From positions 62,001 to 126,000 of the forward strand of contig SEEL01000004.1 of NCBI GenBank assembly GCA_004144345.1: a stretch of DNA of 64,000 bases. The letters are read 5' to 3'. This document shows, one piece after another, positions 36,725 through 45,194 of this stretch. The translations under genes and the position numbers were made by a program. The notes below the pieces were generated by a model, which searched no databases, was not told where the DNA came from, and saw only the letters and a program-made list of their open reading frames with translations. Positions within the stretch are counted from its first letter, which is position 1. Each line of letters starts with the position of its first letter. This DNA comes from Hyphomicrobiales bacterium. GTDB lineage: Bacteria; Pseudomonadota; Alphaproteobacteria; Rhizobiales; Devosiaceae.

Positions 36725-38001
36725 GCCGCGCCTCTGCGTGCGCGGGCCCATGCCGGCATTGGCTGGCCGGCATCGCGTATATCGTCGAACACGGTGCGTC
36801 CGCCATATTCCTTGCTGCGCCGCCATTCTTCGTCGACATAGCCGTAGAATGACGGTCCAGTCGCTGTCGCCTCCACCACCCGCGCCTGGTCGTCGAGCCG
36901 CTTGATCGCCGCCAGTTCCTCGCTCGCGCCGAGCCGGGCTTTCACCACGGCATACTTCAGCACCTTGATCGTCTCGTCATAGACTTTCAGCGGCACCGGG
37001 AACGGCGCCCCGTCCTTGCCGCCCTTCGACATGGCAAAGCGCGCCGGATCGGAGAAGCGGTGCGGTGCGCCATGGATCACTTCGGCGACCATCGCCAGCG
37101 AGCGCACCGTGCGCGCCCCGACGCCGGGCACCAGCAGCAAATCCGCAAAATCCGCCGGTCCCTGATCGGCCGCCGCCGTGAGCGAGCCATGCAGGCGCCT
37201 GAGGATCACATCCTTGGGCTTCACATCATGATGGGCAGGCATGACCAGATGCGGCAGCATCGGTTCGTCCTCCCCTTCCGGCGCCGCATCGCGCCCTTCG
37301 AGCGCGCCCACTTCGCGCACGATCCGGTCGGGCCCGAGTTCGCCCAGAATATCCACCGACCCCGTTCGCGCCTTGGCCGCGCGCACATCGGTCAGGTTGA
37401 CGATGGTGCCCTGCCCCATGCCCTCGATGGCGCTGTGCGGCGCCTCGACGAAATCGCGCAAGCCGGCCGACTGCCAGTGATAGCGCCGCGCCGTCGATGT
37501 CTCGTCCTTCATCCCCTGCTGCACCACGACCCATTTGCCGTCATCGGCCACGATGAAGCCGTGGAGGTAGAGATCGAAACCGTCCTGCACTGCCGCACTG
37601 TCGACCTTGGCCACCAACCGCGAGGCCTTCGCCAGCGCATGCCCGTCGAAGCCGACGCGATCGCCGATGGCGACAAGCTCATCCGGCGTCTTGCGCGAAT
37701 GACGGCCACGGCCGCCGCAGACATGCAGACCCAGTTCCTTCTCCAGCGGCGTCAGCCCGCGCTTCAGCGCGCCGATCACCGAGGTGGTGATGCCGCTCGA
37801 ATGCCAGTCCATCCCCATGACGGCGCCAAAGCTCTGGAACCAGAACGGATTGGCCAGCCGGGTCAGGAACTCGTCGCGCCCATATTCGCGCACGATGGCT
37901 TCGGTGATGACGGCGCCAAGCTTCGCCATCCGGCCAGCCAGCCATTCGGGCACGCGGCCGCCATGCAGCGGCAGATCGGCACTTCCGGCACGTTGTGTCA
38001 T
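36721..38001 (-). CDS. DUF763 domain-containing protein
   Basis: A 426-residue DUF763 protein. The opening GSADLPLHGGRVPEWLAGRMAKLG and the segment LANPFWFQSFGAVMGMDWHSSG are characteristic. A helix-hairpin-helix-like motif, LLVPGVGARTVRSLAMVAEVIHG near residue 295, suggests DNA contact. The family is widespread in archaea and bacteria without a proven function; a DNA-related role is inferred from the HhH. Translation of the APH gene appears coupled to its stop. Confidence 0.9.
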   Translation of the reverse strand: MTQRAGSADLPLHGGRVPEWLAGRMAKLGAVITEAIVREYGRDEFLTRLANPFWFQSFGAVMGMDWHSSGITTSVIGALKRGLTPLEKELGLHVCGGRGRHSRKTPDELVAIGDRVGFDGHALAKASRLVAKVDSAAVQDGFDLYLHGFIVADDGKWVVVQQGMKDETSTARRYHWQSAGLRDFVEAPHSAIEGMGQGTIVNLTDVRAAKARTGSVDILGELGPDRIVREVGALEGRDAAPEGEDEPMLPHLVMPAHHDVKPKDVILRRLHGSLTAAADQGPADFADLLLVPGVGARTVRSLAMVAEVIHGAPHRFSDPARFAMSKGGKDGAPFPVPLKVYDETIKVLKYAVVKARLGASEELAAIKRLDDQARVVEATATGPSFYGYVDEEWRRSKEYGGRTVFDDIRDAGQPMPAWARARRGAA

Positions 38002-38054
38002 GCCCTGAACCTACCACGGAACAAACAGGAAACAAAAAATCTCCGCTGGCCGTG

Positions 38055-38110
38055 TTGACTCGGTAGCGCCATCGGTTCATAACCAAATCGTTCTATAACA
38101 CTTCGGTTAT
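38055..38110 (+). promoter_or_regulatory. Promoter and operator region of ArsR operon
   Basis: TTGACT (38055) and CATAAC (38078) are 17 bp apart, a plausible sigma-70 promoter. GGTTCATAACC (38074-38084) is an inverted repeat over the -10 box, and a further GGTTAT lies at 38105-38110. An ArsR repressor binding here would autoregulate. Confidence 0.5.
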
Positions 38111-38114
38111 TCAA

Positions 38115-38498
38115 ATGGACCCGTCCGAACGCCTCGATGCCACCTTCATCGCCCTCGCCGATCCGACCCGGCGCGCTATCCTGGCGCGGCTGCAATCGGG
38201 CGACGCGACGGTGAGCGAACTGGCCGAGCCGTTCTCGATCAGCCAGCCGGCCGTCAGCAAGCACCTGAAGATTCTCGAACGCGCCGGCCTCGTGTCGCGC
38301 TCCAGTGTCGGCACCAGCCGGCCGGTCAGGATCGAGGCCGGGCCGATGCGCGAAGCCGCCGACTGGCTCGAGAAGTACCGCGAGTTCTGGGAGAAGAGCT
38401 ACCAGCGCCTCGATGCCCTGCTCGAGATCCTGCAGACCCCGCTCAACAATGATGCGCCTGCCAAGGCCAAGAAGCAGAGAAAGAACGACGATGCCTAA
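38115..38498 (+). CDS. ArsR-family regulator
   Basis: A 127-residue winged-helix regulator. The HTH reads ATVSELAEPFSISQPAVSKHLKILERAGLVSRS (about 35-67). Cysteines of metal-sensing ArsR proteins are absent, so this belongs to the non-metal group often paired with AHSA1 genes. The N-terminal LDATFIALADPTRRAILARLQSG is typical of that group. Its stop overlaps the next start by 8 bases. Confidence 0.93.
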   Translation: MDPSERLDATFIALADPTRRAILARLQSGDATVSELAEPFSISQPAVSKHLKILERAGLVSRSSVGTSRPVRIEAGPMREAADWLEKYREFWEKSYQRLDALLEILQTPLNNDAPAKAKKQRKNDDA

Positions 38499-38973
38499 GC
38501 CGCTCACCATCGAAGCAGTTGGCGACCGCCAACTCGTCATCACCCGCGATTTCGACGGTCCGCGCGACCTCGTGTGGCTCTGCTACACCAAGCCCGAACT
38601 GCTGCGCCGCTGGTACGGCCTGCCCGACTGGCAGATGACCGTGTGCGACATCGACCTTCGCGTCGGCGGCAAATGGCGCTTCGTCAGCGTCTCGCCCGGC
38701 GGCTACGAGATGGCCAGCCAGGGCATCTACACGCTGATCGACGAGCCCCGGCAAGTCGACCAGACCGAAGCGTATGACGACAACTGGACCGGCGGTGAGA
38801 CCATCAACGAGCTGCGCCTCGACGCGCTTGGCGACGGCCGCACCCGCACCATCACCACCGTGACCTATGCCACGCCCGAGGCCCGCGCCGGCGCCGCCGC
38901 CTCGCCGATGGCCGACGGCATGGAGATCGGTTTCAAGCGGCTCGACCAGCTGGTCGCCGAAGAGACGACTTAG
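38491..38973 (+). CDS. SRPBCC / AHSA1-like protein
   Basis: A 160-residue START-like (SRPBCC) protein. The sequence ITRDFDGPRDLVWLCYTKPELLRRWYG is the standard AHSA1 start, and DLRVGGKWRFVSVSPGG follows. ATG 38491 lies inside the end of the arsR gene, an 8-base overlap that implies coupled translation. Such proteins bind a hydrophobic ligand; the pair with ArsR is a widespread unit of unknown purpose. Confidence 0.92.
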   Translation: MPKPLTIEAVGDRQLVITRDFDGPRDLVWLCYTKPELLRRWYGLPDWQMTVCDIDLRVGGKWRFVSVSPGGYEMASQGIYTLIDEPRQVDQTEAYDDNWTGGETINELRLDALGDGRTRTITTVTYATPEARAGAAASPMADGMEIGFKRLDQLVAEETT

Positions 38974-39001
38974 ACTAGACCAGACTTCTACCGCGATCGA
39001 C

Positions 39002-39030
39002 GTCCCGGCCGGGCATGCCCTGGCCGGGAC
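39002..39030 (+). terminator. Hairpin after ArsR-AHSA1 operon
   Basis: GTCCCGGCC and GGCCGGGAC form a 9-bp perfect stem around an 11-base segment that can fold further (GGC/GCC). It lies 28 bases past the stop. There is no T tract. Confidence 0.5.
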
Positions 39031-39121
39031 CGGACAAACTCGCCCCGAATTCCGCCGGGGGGCCCCCGCATTCCTTTTCACCCGCGCTTCGCGCTAAATT
39101 CGCTCAACGAAGGAGACGTCA

Positions 39122-39568
39122 ATGACCTCTACCACCATCACTCCGTTCCTCTGGTTCGACAACACCGTGCCGCAGGCTGTGGAATTCTACACCTCGGTGT
39201 TCCCCGACGCGAAGGTCGAGATGAAGAGCGACTTCATCGCCATCTTCGAAATCCAGGGCCAGCGCTTCTACGCCCTCAATGGCGGTCCGCAGTTCAAGTT
39301 CACCGAAGCCGTCTCGTTCTTCATCAGCGTCGATACGCAGGAGGAAGTGGACTATTACTGGGACAAGCTCATCGCCGGTGGCGGCGAACCGTCGATGTGC
39401 GGCTGGCTCAAGGACAAGTTCGGCCTCAGCTGGCAGGTCATCCCGCGCAAGCTGATGGAGCATCAGGCGAGCCCCGACCGCGCCGCCGCCGAGCGCTCGC
39501 AGCAGGCGATGCTCAAGATGCGCAAGATCGTCATCGCCGACCTCGATAAAGCCTATGCCGGCAAGTAA
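39122..39568 (+). CDS. VOC-family protein (PhnB-like)
   Basis: A 148-residue glyoxalase-fold (VOC) protein of the PhnB/3-demethylubiquinone-like type. ITPFLWFDNTVPQAVEFYTSVFPDAKV is the family opening, and CGWLKDKFGLSWQVIPRKL the late conserved block. GAAGGAG precedes the ATG. The function is unknown; the fold is shared by antibiotic-binding and isomerase proteins. It overlaps the AlkD-like gene by 14 bases. Confidence 0.92.
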   Translation: MTSTTITPFLWFDNTVPQAVEFYTSVFPDAKVEMKSDFIAIFEIQGQRFYALNGGPQFKFTEAVSFFISVDTQEEVDYYWDKLIAGGGEPSMCGWLKDKFGLSWQVIPRKLMEHQASPDRAAAERSQQAMLKMRKIVIADLDKAYAGK

Positions 39569-40301
39569 GGCAAAGTCCGTGGCGCTGGCGGATCATTCCG
39601 CCCGCGCCTTCACCGCCCGCCTGCTCGCCCTCCAGTCCGACGAAGAGCTGCGCAAGATCCAGCGCTACTTCAAGTTCGGCGAGGGCGAGTACGCCCATGG
39701 CGACACATTCATCGGCGTGCGCATGGGCTCCATCTTCGCCCTGGCGAAGGAGTTCGCCGATATGCCGCTGGCCGATATCGAGACGCTGCTCGACAACGAC
39801 ATCCATGAGTTCCGCGTCGGCGCCCTGTCGGTGATGGCCAAGCAATACCCGCTGAAGACCACCACCGAGGATCGCCGCAAGGGGCTCTACGAGCTCTACC
39901 TCCGCCGCCACGACCGCATCAACAATTGGGACCTTGTCGATCTCGCCGCCTGGCATGTGATCGGCCCCTATCTCATCGATCGCTCCAGAACAGTGCTCCA
40001 CAAGCTGGCGAAATCGAAGAGCATGTGGGAGCGCCGCACGGCTGTGCTCGCGACCTTCAGCTTCATCCGGCTCGGCCAGTTCGCCGATACCTTCGCCATC
40101 GCGAAGCTGCTGATCAAGGACAGTGAGAACCTCAACCACAAGGCCGCCGGCTGGATGCTCCGCTCCGTCGGCGACAAGGATCGCGCCGCGCTCCTCGGCT
40201 TCCTCGACACGCATGCCGCCGCCATGCCCCGCCCCATGCTCAGCAATGCCATCGAGAAGTTTGCGCCCGCCGACAAGGCGCATTACAGGTCGCTGACATG
40301 A
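39555..40301 (+). CDS. DNA alkylation repair enzyme, AlkD-like
   Basis: A 248-residue all-helical HEAT-like repeat protein. YFKFGEGEYAHGDTFIGVRMG is the AlkD-family signature near residue 38. RRLY-type motifs appear as EDRRKGLYELYLRRHDRINNWDLVDLAAWHVIG near 105, with the catalytic-region Asp. It excises alkylated bases, N3- and N7-methylpurines in the family. Overlaps with both neighbours suggest one operon: VOC, AlkD, methyltransferase. Confidence 0.9.
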   Translation: MPASKAKSVALADHSARAFTARLLALQSDEELRKIQRYFKFGEGEYAHGDTFIGVRMGSIFALAKEFADMPLADIETLLDNDIHEFRVGALSVMAKQYPLKTTTEDRRKGLYELYLRRHDRINNWDLVDLAAWHVIGPYLIDRSRTVLHKLAKSKSMWERRTAVLATFSFIRLGQFADTFAIAKLLIKDSENLNHKAAGWMLRSVGDKDRAALLGFLDTHAAAMPRPMLSNAIEKFAPADKAHYRSLT

Positions 40302-41062
40302 GCACCGTCCACCACGCCGCCGCCGGTTTCGACGCCGATGCCGACCGCTACGCCCGCGGCCGGCCCGACTATCCCGCCGAACTCGACCTCTGGCTTACCA
40401 GCACGCTCGGCCTCGCACCCGGCAAGACCGCCATCGATCTTGGTGCCGGCACCGGCAAGTTCACCCGCCGCCTCGTCTCATCTGGCGCGCGTGTCATCGC
40501 CGTCGAGCCGGCCGCCGCCATGCGCGAAAAACTCACCGCCGATCTGCCCGGCATCGAGACGCTGGATGGCATGGCGACCGCCATCCCGCTGCCCGACGAG
40601 AGCGCCGACGCCATCGTCTGCGCCCAGGCCTTCCACTGGTTCGCCACCGCCGACGCGCTGGCCGAGATGCGCCGCGTGCTCAAGCCCGGCGGCAAGCTCG
40701 GGCTCATCTGGAACACCCGCGACGACGATGTGGCCTGGGTGAAGCACTTGGCCACGATGATCGACCCCTATGAGGGCGACGCGCCCCGCTACCACTCCGG
40801 TGCGTGGCGTCGCGTCTTCCCGGCCGAGGGTTTCGCACCGCTCGCGGAAGCCGTGTTCCGCCACGAACATGCCGGTCCGGTCGAACAGGTGATCGTCGAT
40901 CGACTGCTCTCGGTCAGCTTCATCGCCAGCCGTTCGCTGGCCGAACGCGACGCCCTCGCGGCCCGGCTGCGCGCCTTTGCCGCCAGCGAACCGGGCCTCG
41001 CCGGCCGCGATAGCGTCAGCGTGCCCTATCTGACGCACGCTTTTTCCACGACGCGGCTCTAG
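40298..41062 (+). CDS. Class I SAM-dependent methyltransferase
   Basis: A 254-residue methyltransferase with motif I AIDLGAGTGKFTRRL near residue 42 and an acidic ribose-binding residue in IAVEP. DAIVCAQAFHWF near 104 is typical of the UbiE/Trm9-like group. Its ATG overlaps the AlkD stop by 4 bases. The substrate is unknown. It ends the VOC-AlkD-methyltransferase unit. Confidence 0.92.
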   Translation: MSTVHHAAAGFDADADRYARGRPDYPAELDLWLTSTLGLAPGKTAIDLGAGTGKFTRRLVSSGARVIAVEPAAAMREKLTADLPGIETLDGMATAIPLPDESADAIVCAQAFHWFATADALAEMRRVLKPGGKLGLIWNTRDDDVAWVKHLATMIDPYEGDAPRYHSGAWRRVFPAEGFAPLAEAVFRHEHAGPVEQVIVDRLLSVSFIASRSLAERDALAARLRAFAASEPGLAGRDSVSVPYLTHAFSTTRL

Positions 41063-41150
41063 CGCAGGGCTGGGTTTCTTTCATCGGCACTTGCCGATAT
41101 AAGGCAGCCGGCCCACATTGCGGGCAGCAACAAACAACAAGACTGCCAGC

Positions 41151-42272
41151 ATGTCCCTCCTGTTCTCCCCGCTCGCCTTGCGCGACCTGACCCTCCGCAA
41201 CCGCACCGTCATCGCCCCGATGTGCCAGTATTCGGCGCAACACGGCCTCGCCAATGAGTGGCACTTCGTGCATCTCGGCCGCTTCGCGCTGGGCGGCTTC
41301 GGCCTCGTCATCCTCGAGGCGACGGGCGTCTTGCCCGAGGCACGCATTTCCTATGGCGACCTCGGCCTGTGGGACGACGGGCAGATCGCGCCGCTGAAGC
41401 GCATCGTCGATTTCCTCCATGCCGAAGGTTCCGCCGCCGGCATTCAGCTCGCCCATGCCGGCCGCAAGGCCTCGACGCCCATCGCCTGGCGCAATGGCTT
41501 TGACGAGACGGCGCAGGACAAGCTCGACTACGCCTTCGAGGCGTGGACCCCGGTCGCGCCGAGCCCGATCATCCACACCGAACGCCACCCCGGCTACACT
41601 GTGCCGCGCGAAATGACCGTGGCCGATATCGCCGCCACCGTGCAGGCTTTCGCCGCTGCCACCAGCCGCGCCGACCAGGCCGGCTTCGACGTCGTCGAAA
41701 TCCACGGCGCGCATGGCTACCTGATCAATCAGTTCCTCTCGCCGCTCGCCAACAAGCGCACCGATGCCTATGGCGGCAGCCGCGAGAACCGCATGCGCTT
41801 CGGCCTCGAAGTGATCGACGCCGTCCGCGCCGCCTGGCCCGCCAACAAGCCGCTCTTCATCCGCATCTCCGCCACCGATGGCGTCGAGGGCGGCTGGACC
41901 GTGGAAGATTCCGAAATCTTCGCCGGCGAGGCCAAGGCCCGTGGCGTCGATGTCGTCCACGTCTCCTCGGGCGGCTTCGATGGCGCCAGCATCAAGCCGG
42001 GCCCGCTCTATCAGGTCCAGCTTGCGAGGGCGGTGCGCAGCGCCGGCGTCAAGACTGTCGCCGTCGGCCTCATCAGCGACCCCGCCGACGCCGAGCGCAT
42101 CCTTGCCGAAGGCGATGCCGATCTCGTCGCGTTCGCCCGCGGCGCGCTCGAAGACCCCAACTGGGCCATCCATGCCCACCACATCCTCGATGGCGCCGAA
42201 TACGACCTCTGGCCCAAGCAGGCCCGCAACCGCATCCGCGACAAGGATCGTGTGCTAGGATTGCGCCAGTAG
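41151..42272 (+). CDS. NADH:flavin oxidoreductase, YqjM-type old yellow enzyme
   Basis: A 373-residue FMN enzyme. VIAPMCQYSAQHGLANEWHFVHLG near residue 20 contains the Cys and Tyr typical of the YqjM (thermophilic-like) class. GIQLAHAGRKAST and EIHGAHGYLINQFLSPLANKR hold the substrate His pair and FMN contacts. It reduces activated alkenes and probably acts in oxidative or electrophile stress. ATG 41151 gives the standard N-terminus. Confidence 0.93.
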   Translation: MSLLFSPLALRDLTLRNRTVIAPMCQYSAQHGLANEWHFVHLGRFALGGFGLVILEATGVLPEARISYGDLGLWDDGQIAPLKRIVDFLHAEGSAAGIQLAHAGRKASTPIAWRNGFDETAQDKLDYAFEAWTPVAPSPIIHTERHPGYTVPREMTVADIAATVQAFAAATSRADQAGFDVVEIHGAHGYLINQFLSPLANKRTDAYGGSRENRMRFGLEVIDAVRAAWPANKPLFIRISATDGVEGGWTVEDSEIFAGEAKARGVDVVHVSSGGFDGASIKPGPLYQVQLARAVRSAGVKTVAVGLISDPADAERILAEGDADLVAFARGALEDPNWAIHAHHILDGAEYDLWPKQARNRIRDKDRVLGLRQ

Positions 42273-42373
42273 GCGCTCGCCGGCGGAGCGCGCGCGCCCC
42301 TCGTGGCGCGCTCGCTCATTCGCCGTTCATCTTGCCTGAGGCATGAGCGCCCCACTGAACCTGGGAGCTCACC

Positions 42374-43057
42374 ATGAACATCAAGACAGTTGCCGCCGCC
42401 CTCGCGCTGCCTGTTCTCCTGGCCGCCTGTGCGCCGGAGGTCGAATCCACCATCTATCTCACCGATCTCGTCAAAGCCGTCGAAGGCGGCGAGACCATCT
42501 CCGTGCCGGCCGTGCTGCGCGTGCCGCAGGGTGGCGAGGACGAGTGCAAGGAAGGCCTCAACGGCCTGATCGAAAAGCTCAAGGCGCTCGCGCCGGTCAG
42601 CGGCAAGGGCCAGTGCATCAGCAAGGACCAGCACGGCCAGGGCACGCAGCTCGCCGAGATCGAAACCGAACTGCAGATCGTTCCCGCCGGCACCGATGCC
42701 GACGAGCCGAACTTGTTCGTGCTCGAAGCGGCCATGACCGATGATGGCCGTACCGACCTCACCCTCAAGATGCTGCAACCCATCGACACGGTGATCAAGG
42801 CGCTGCAAGCCGAGAACCCGGCGCAGGTCGAGTTCGATCCGTCCTTCTTCCTCATCACCCTCAACAACGACACCGACCAGACCGTCGAGATCGCCGTCAA
42901 CCACGTCTTCGTCGACGGCAAGTCGTCGCTGGAAACGGACGGCACGGTCTCGCTCGATCGCCGCGGCGAGCTGAAGATCCAGTTTTCGGACGTTGCCTCG
43001 AGCTTCGTCGAGCAGGGCAATTCCTACTGGTTCGCCAGCATCGGCCCCGCTTCTTAG
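42374..43057 (+). CDS. Hypothetical lipoprotein
   Basis: A 227-residue predicted lipoprotein. MNIKTVAAALALPVLLAAC ends in a clear lipobox with Cys19. The mature part is acidic, with two further Cys (ECKEG and GQCIS, about 25 residues apart) that could form a disulphide, and beta-rich repeats toward the C-terminus. I do not recognise the family with certainty. It is followed by intergenic hairpins and a repeat copy, so it is probably monocistronic. Confidence 0.82.
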   Translation: MNIKTVAAALALPVLLAACAPEVESTIYLTDLVKAVEGGETISVPAVLRVPQGGEDECKEGLNGLIEKLKALAPVSGKGQCISKDQHGQGTQLAEIETELQIVPAGTDADEPNLFVLEAAMTDDGRTDLTLKMLQPIDTVIKALQAENPAQVEFDPSFFLITLNNDTDQTVEIAVNHVFVDGKSSLETDGTVSLDRRGELKIQFSDVASSFVEQGNSYWFASIGPAS

Positions 43058-43058
43058 C

Positions 43059-43100
43059 GGTTGGACGAACGAGCCCTCTTGGGATCGGTCGTACAGAACG
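43059..43100 (+). repeat. Intergenic hairpin repeat, copy A
   Basis: This copy begins GGTTGGACGAACGAGCCCTC and can fold as ACGAaCGAgCCC with GGGaTCGgTCGT. It matches copies B and C near 47265-47372 at the outer ends, while the arms differ by paired substitutions. Confidence 0.55.
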
Positions 43101-43131
43101 CAAGAAGCCACTAGTAGGCTTCTTAGTTCTG
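43094..43131 (+). terminator. Long interrupted hairpin downstream of lipoprotein gene
   Basis: AAGAAGCC (43102-43109) and GGCTTCTT (43117-43124) pair perfectly around ACTAGTA. CAGAAC and GTTCTG extend the stem by 6 bp outside a small bulge. It overlaps the end of repeat copy A. It may terminate the lipoprotein transcript, although the T content is modest. Confidence 0.5.
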
Positions 43132-43155
43132 CCTTCTTTGAGGGCTGACCTTGTA

Positions 43156-43183
43156 ACCGCACGTGGCCACGCCCACGTGCGGT
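43156..43183 (+). promoter_or_regulatory. Strong hairpin just before secreted-protein gene
   Basis: ACCGCACGTGG and CCACGTGCGGT form an 11-bp perfect stem with a 6-base loop and are followed by TTGCGTT. It ends 19 bases before the ATG at 43203 and directly precedes the Shine-Dalgarno (TGGAGG). It could be a terminator for upstream transcription or a 5'-leader element. Confidence 0.5.
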
Positions 43184-43202
43184 TTGCGTTCTGGAGGACT
43201 TC

Positions 43203-43640
43203 ATGACCAGCAAAGCCGCCATCTTCGCCCTGCTCAGCCTGTGGGGCGTGGGCACCACGGCCACGGTCCTCCCTGCCTATGCGCAGGACACCACGACGCC
43301 CGCCGAAACCGGCGACGATGCCGACAGCAGCGACGAGTTGACCAACCGCGTCTGGGTCAAGGCCGGCGACGACTCGCTGCCGGGCGTCATCAAGATTTTC
43401 CTCTCCGACGGCACGCTGGTGCAGGATTCGTGCTGGGAGACACACCGCCTGTCCGCCTGGCAGATGGATGGCGCGACCTCGGTCAGCTGGAACGAGGACG
43501 GCATGGACATCAAGGCCGACATCGTCACCCTCAGCGCCGACGAACTCGTGCTGTCGCTGCAGCTGATCGGCGGCGCGGTCGAAGAACGCTACACGCCCGC
43601 CGGTGTCCCCTATGTCTGCCCGGACATCCCCAAGAGCTGA
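43203..43640 (+). CDS. Hypothetical exported protein
   Basis: A 145-residue protein with signal peptide MTSKAAIFALLSLWGVGTTA and cleavage after AYAQ. An acidic linker (TGDDADSSDE) leads into a beta-rich domain with Cys residues in DSCWETHRLSAWQ and PYVCPDIPKS, a likely disulphide. TGGAGG precedes the ATG. A similar layout occurs in several short periplasmic proteins of Hyphomicrobiales, but I cannot name a function. A strong terminator follows. Confidence 0.75.
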   Translation: MTSKAAIFALLSLWGVGTTATVLPAYAQDTTTPAETGDDADSSDELTNRVWVKAGDDSLPGVIKIFLSDGTLVQDSCWETHRLSAWQMDGATSVSWNEDGMDIKADIVTLSADELVLSLQLIGGAVEERYTPAGVPYVCPDIPKS

Positions 43641-43664
43641 GCGGCCTCTATCCCGGAAATGCAA

Positions 43665-43696
43665 AAGGCGCCGATCACCCGGCGCCTTCTTTCTTG
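43665..43696 (+). terminator. Intrinsic terminator, probably bidirectional
   Basis: AAGGCGCCG (43665-43673) pairs with CGGCGCCTT (43680-43688) around ATCACC, followed by TCTTTCTT. A's precede the left arm, so it may serve both this gene and the convergent MFS gene. Confidence 0.85.
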
Positions 43697-43713
43697 CCTC
43701 GATGTGAGCCGGA

Positions 43714-44928
43714 CTATTCGGCCGGTGCAATCTCCATCTGCCGCGGCTCGCGCCGCCGGCCCAGCGTCAGCTGCGTGATCGCAAAGGCCAGCACCGCGCA
43801 CACCGCGAACGCCACGACCATCGGCCGCTGCGTGCCGTCGCCGAAGGCGCCCACAATGCCCATCACCACCGAAGCGACGATCATCTGCACCGTGCCCATC
43901 AGGGCCGAGGCGGAGCCGGCGATCTCGCCCTGCTCTTCCATCGCCAGCACGCCCGTCGAGGGCAGCACGAGGCCGAGGAAGCCGAAGGCGACGAACATGA
44001 AGCCACCCATCACCCACACGCTGTCGGCGCCCATCAGCGTCACCGCGAAGAGCCCGAGCATGGCGAGCACATAGCCGGTGACCGCAACGCGGACCACGCG
44101 GTTGAGCCCGAAGCGCCCGACAAGGAAGCCGGTCGCCTGGCTCGCCGCGAAGAAGCTGATCGCATTGACCGAGAAGGCCAGCGAATACTGCGTCGGCGTC
44201 AGCCCGAAATGGTCGATATAGACGAAGCTCGAATTGCCGAGGAACGCCATGAAGCTCGCCATGCCGAACGTGCCGATCAGCGTCAGGCCGAGGAAGCGCC
44301 AGTCGCGCAGCAACTGGCCGTAGGCCCGGATGGCGCTGCCCAGCCCCGAGTCGAGCCGGGCTTCCTTCGGCCGCGTCTCCTTGAGCGCGACCGCGACCAG
44401 CACCAGCCCGAGCACGCCCACCACCGCCATCACCCAGAACATCGCGCGCCAGTCGGCGATGGCGATCACGAGGCTGCCCGAGAGCGGGGCGAGGATCGGC
44501 GACACCGAGAACACCAGCATGATGAGGCTCATCAGCTGCGCCGCCTGCGCGCCGGTGTAATTGTCGCGCACGATGGCGCGCGGCAGCGACATGCTCGCGC
44601 AGGCGCCGACGCCCTGCAGGAACCGCGCGAAGATCAGCATCTCGGCATTGGGCGCGATCGCGCACAGCACCGAGCCGATGATGAAGATGGCCATGCCGAA
44701 ATAGAGCGGCGGCTTGCGGCCGAACATGTCGGAGAGCGGGCCATAGACCAGCTGGCAGACCGCGACGGCCGCCATATAGGCCATCAGGCTCTGCTGGATG
44801 GTGGCATCGGTTGCACCAAGATCGGCGCCGATCGCCGGCAGCGCCGGCAGATACATGTCGATGGCCACCGGACCGATCACGGACAGCAGGCCAAGGACGA
44901 TGGCCGTACGAACGAGTTGAGCGTTCAT
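43714..44928 (-). CDS. Bcr/CflA-family multidrug efflux MFS transporter
   Basis: A 404-residue, 12-helix MFS exporter. PVAIDMYLPALPAIGADLGA in helix 1 and YGPLSDMFGRKPPL after helix 2 are hallmarks of the Bcr/CflA drug-resistance group. ATG 44928 gives the correct N-terminus (MNAQLVRTAIVLGLLSVIG); the longer frame is not conserved-looking. It exports unknown drugs or metabolites using the proton gradient. The upstream 266-base gap holds only a short inverted repeat (TCCCGTC/GACGGGA, 45072-45094). Confidence 0.93.
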   Translation of the reverse strand: MNAQLVRTAIVLGLLSVIGPVAIDMYLPALPAIGADLGATDATIQQSLMAYMAAVAVCQLVYGPLSDMFGRKPPLYFGMAIFIIGSVLCAIAPNAEMLIFARFLQGVGACASMSLPRAIVRDNYTGAQAAQLMSLIMLVFSVSPILAPLSGSLVIAIADWRAMFWVMAVVGVLGLVLVAVALKETRPKEARLDSGLGSAIRAYGQLLRDWRFLGLTLIGTFGMASFMAFLGNSSFVYIDHFGLTPTQYSLAFSVNAISFFAASQATGFLVGRFGLNRVVRVAVTGYVLAMLGLFAVTLMGADSVWVMGGFMFVAFGFLGLVLPSTGVLAMEEQGEIAGSASALMGTVQMIVASVVMGIVGAFGDGTQRPMVVAFAVCAVLAFAITQLTLGRRREPRQMEIAPAE

Positions 44929-45194
44929 GAGACGTCTTTCTGCGAAGGACAGTCGGCCGCCCGGGCAAGCCGGTGGGGCCGAGTATGGAAATTCTCTGGA
45001 TTCCGGGCCCGGTCCCAACCGGGTCTCGAAGGAGGCGCTGCCTCAGGCGGTATAAATCATCGTCGGATCACTCCCGTCCGAACATCAGACGGGAACTATA
45101 TCGGCACCTTACGATGAAGCCAGCCTGAACAGCCGCATTGCAGCCATGCGGCCGCGCCGCACGCTCCCATGTGCCTTGCATGCAGCGGCAGGTG

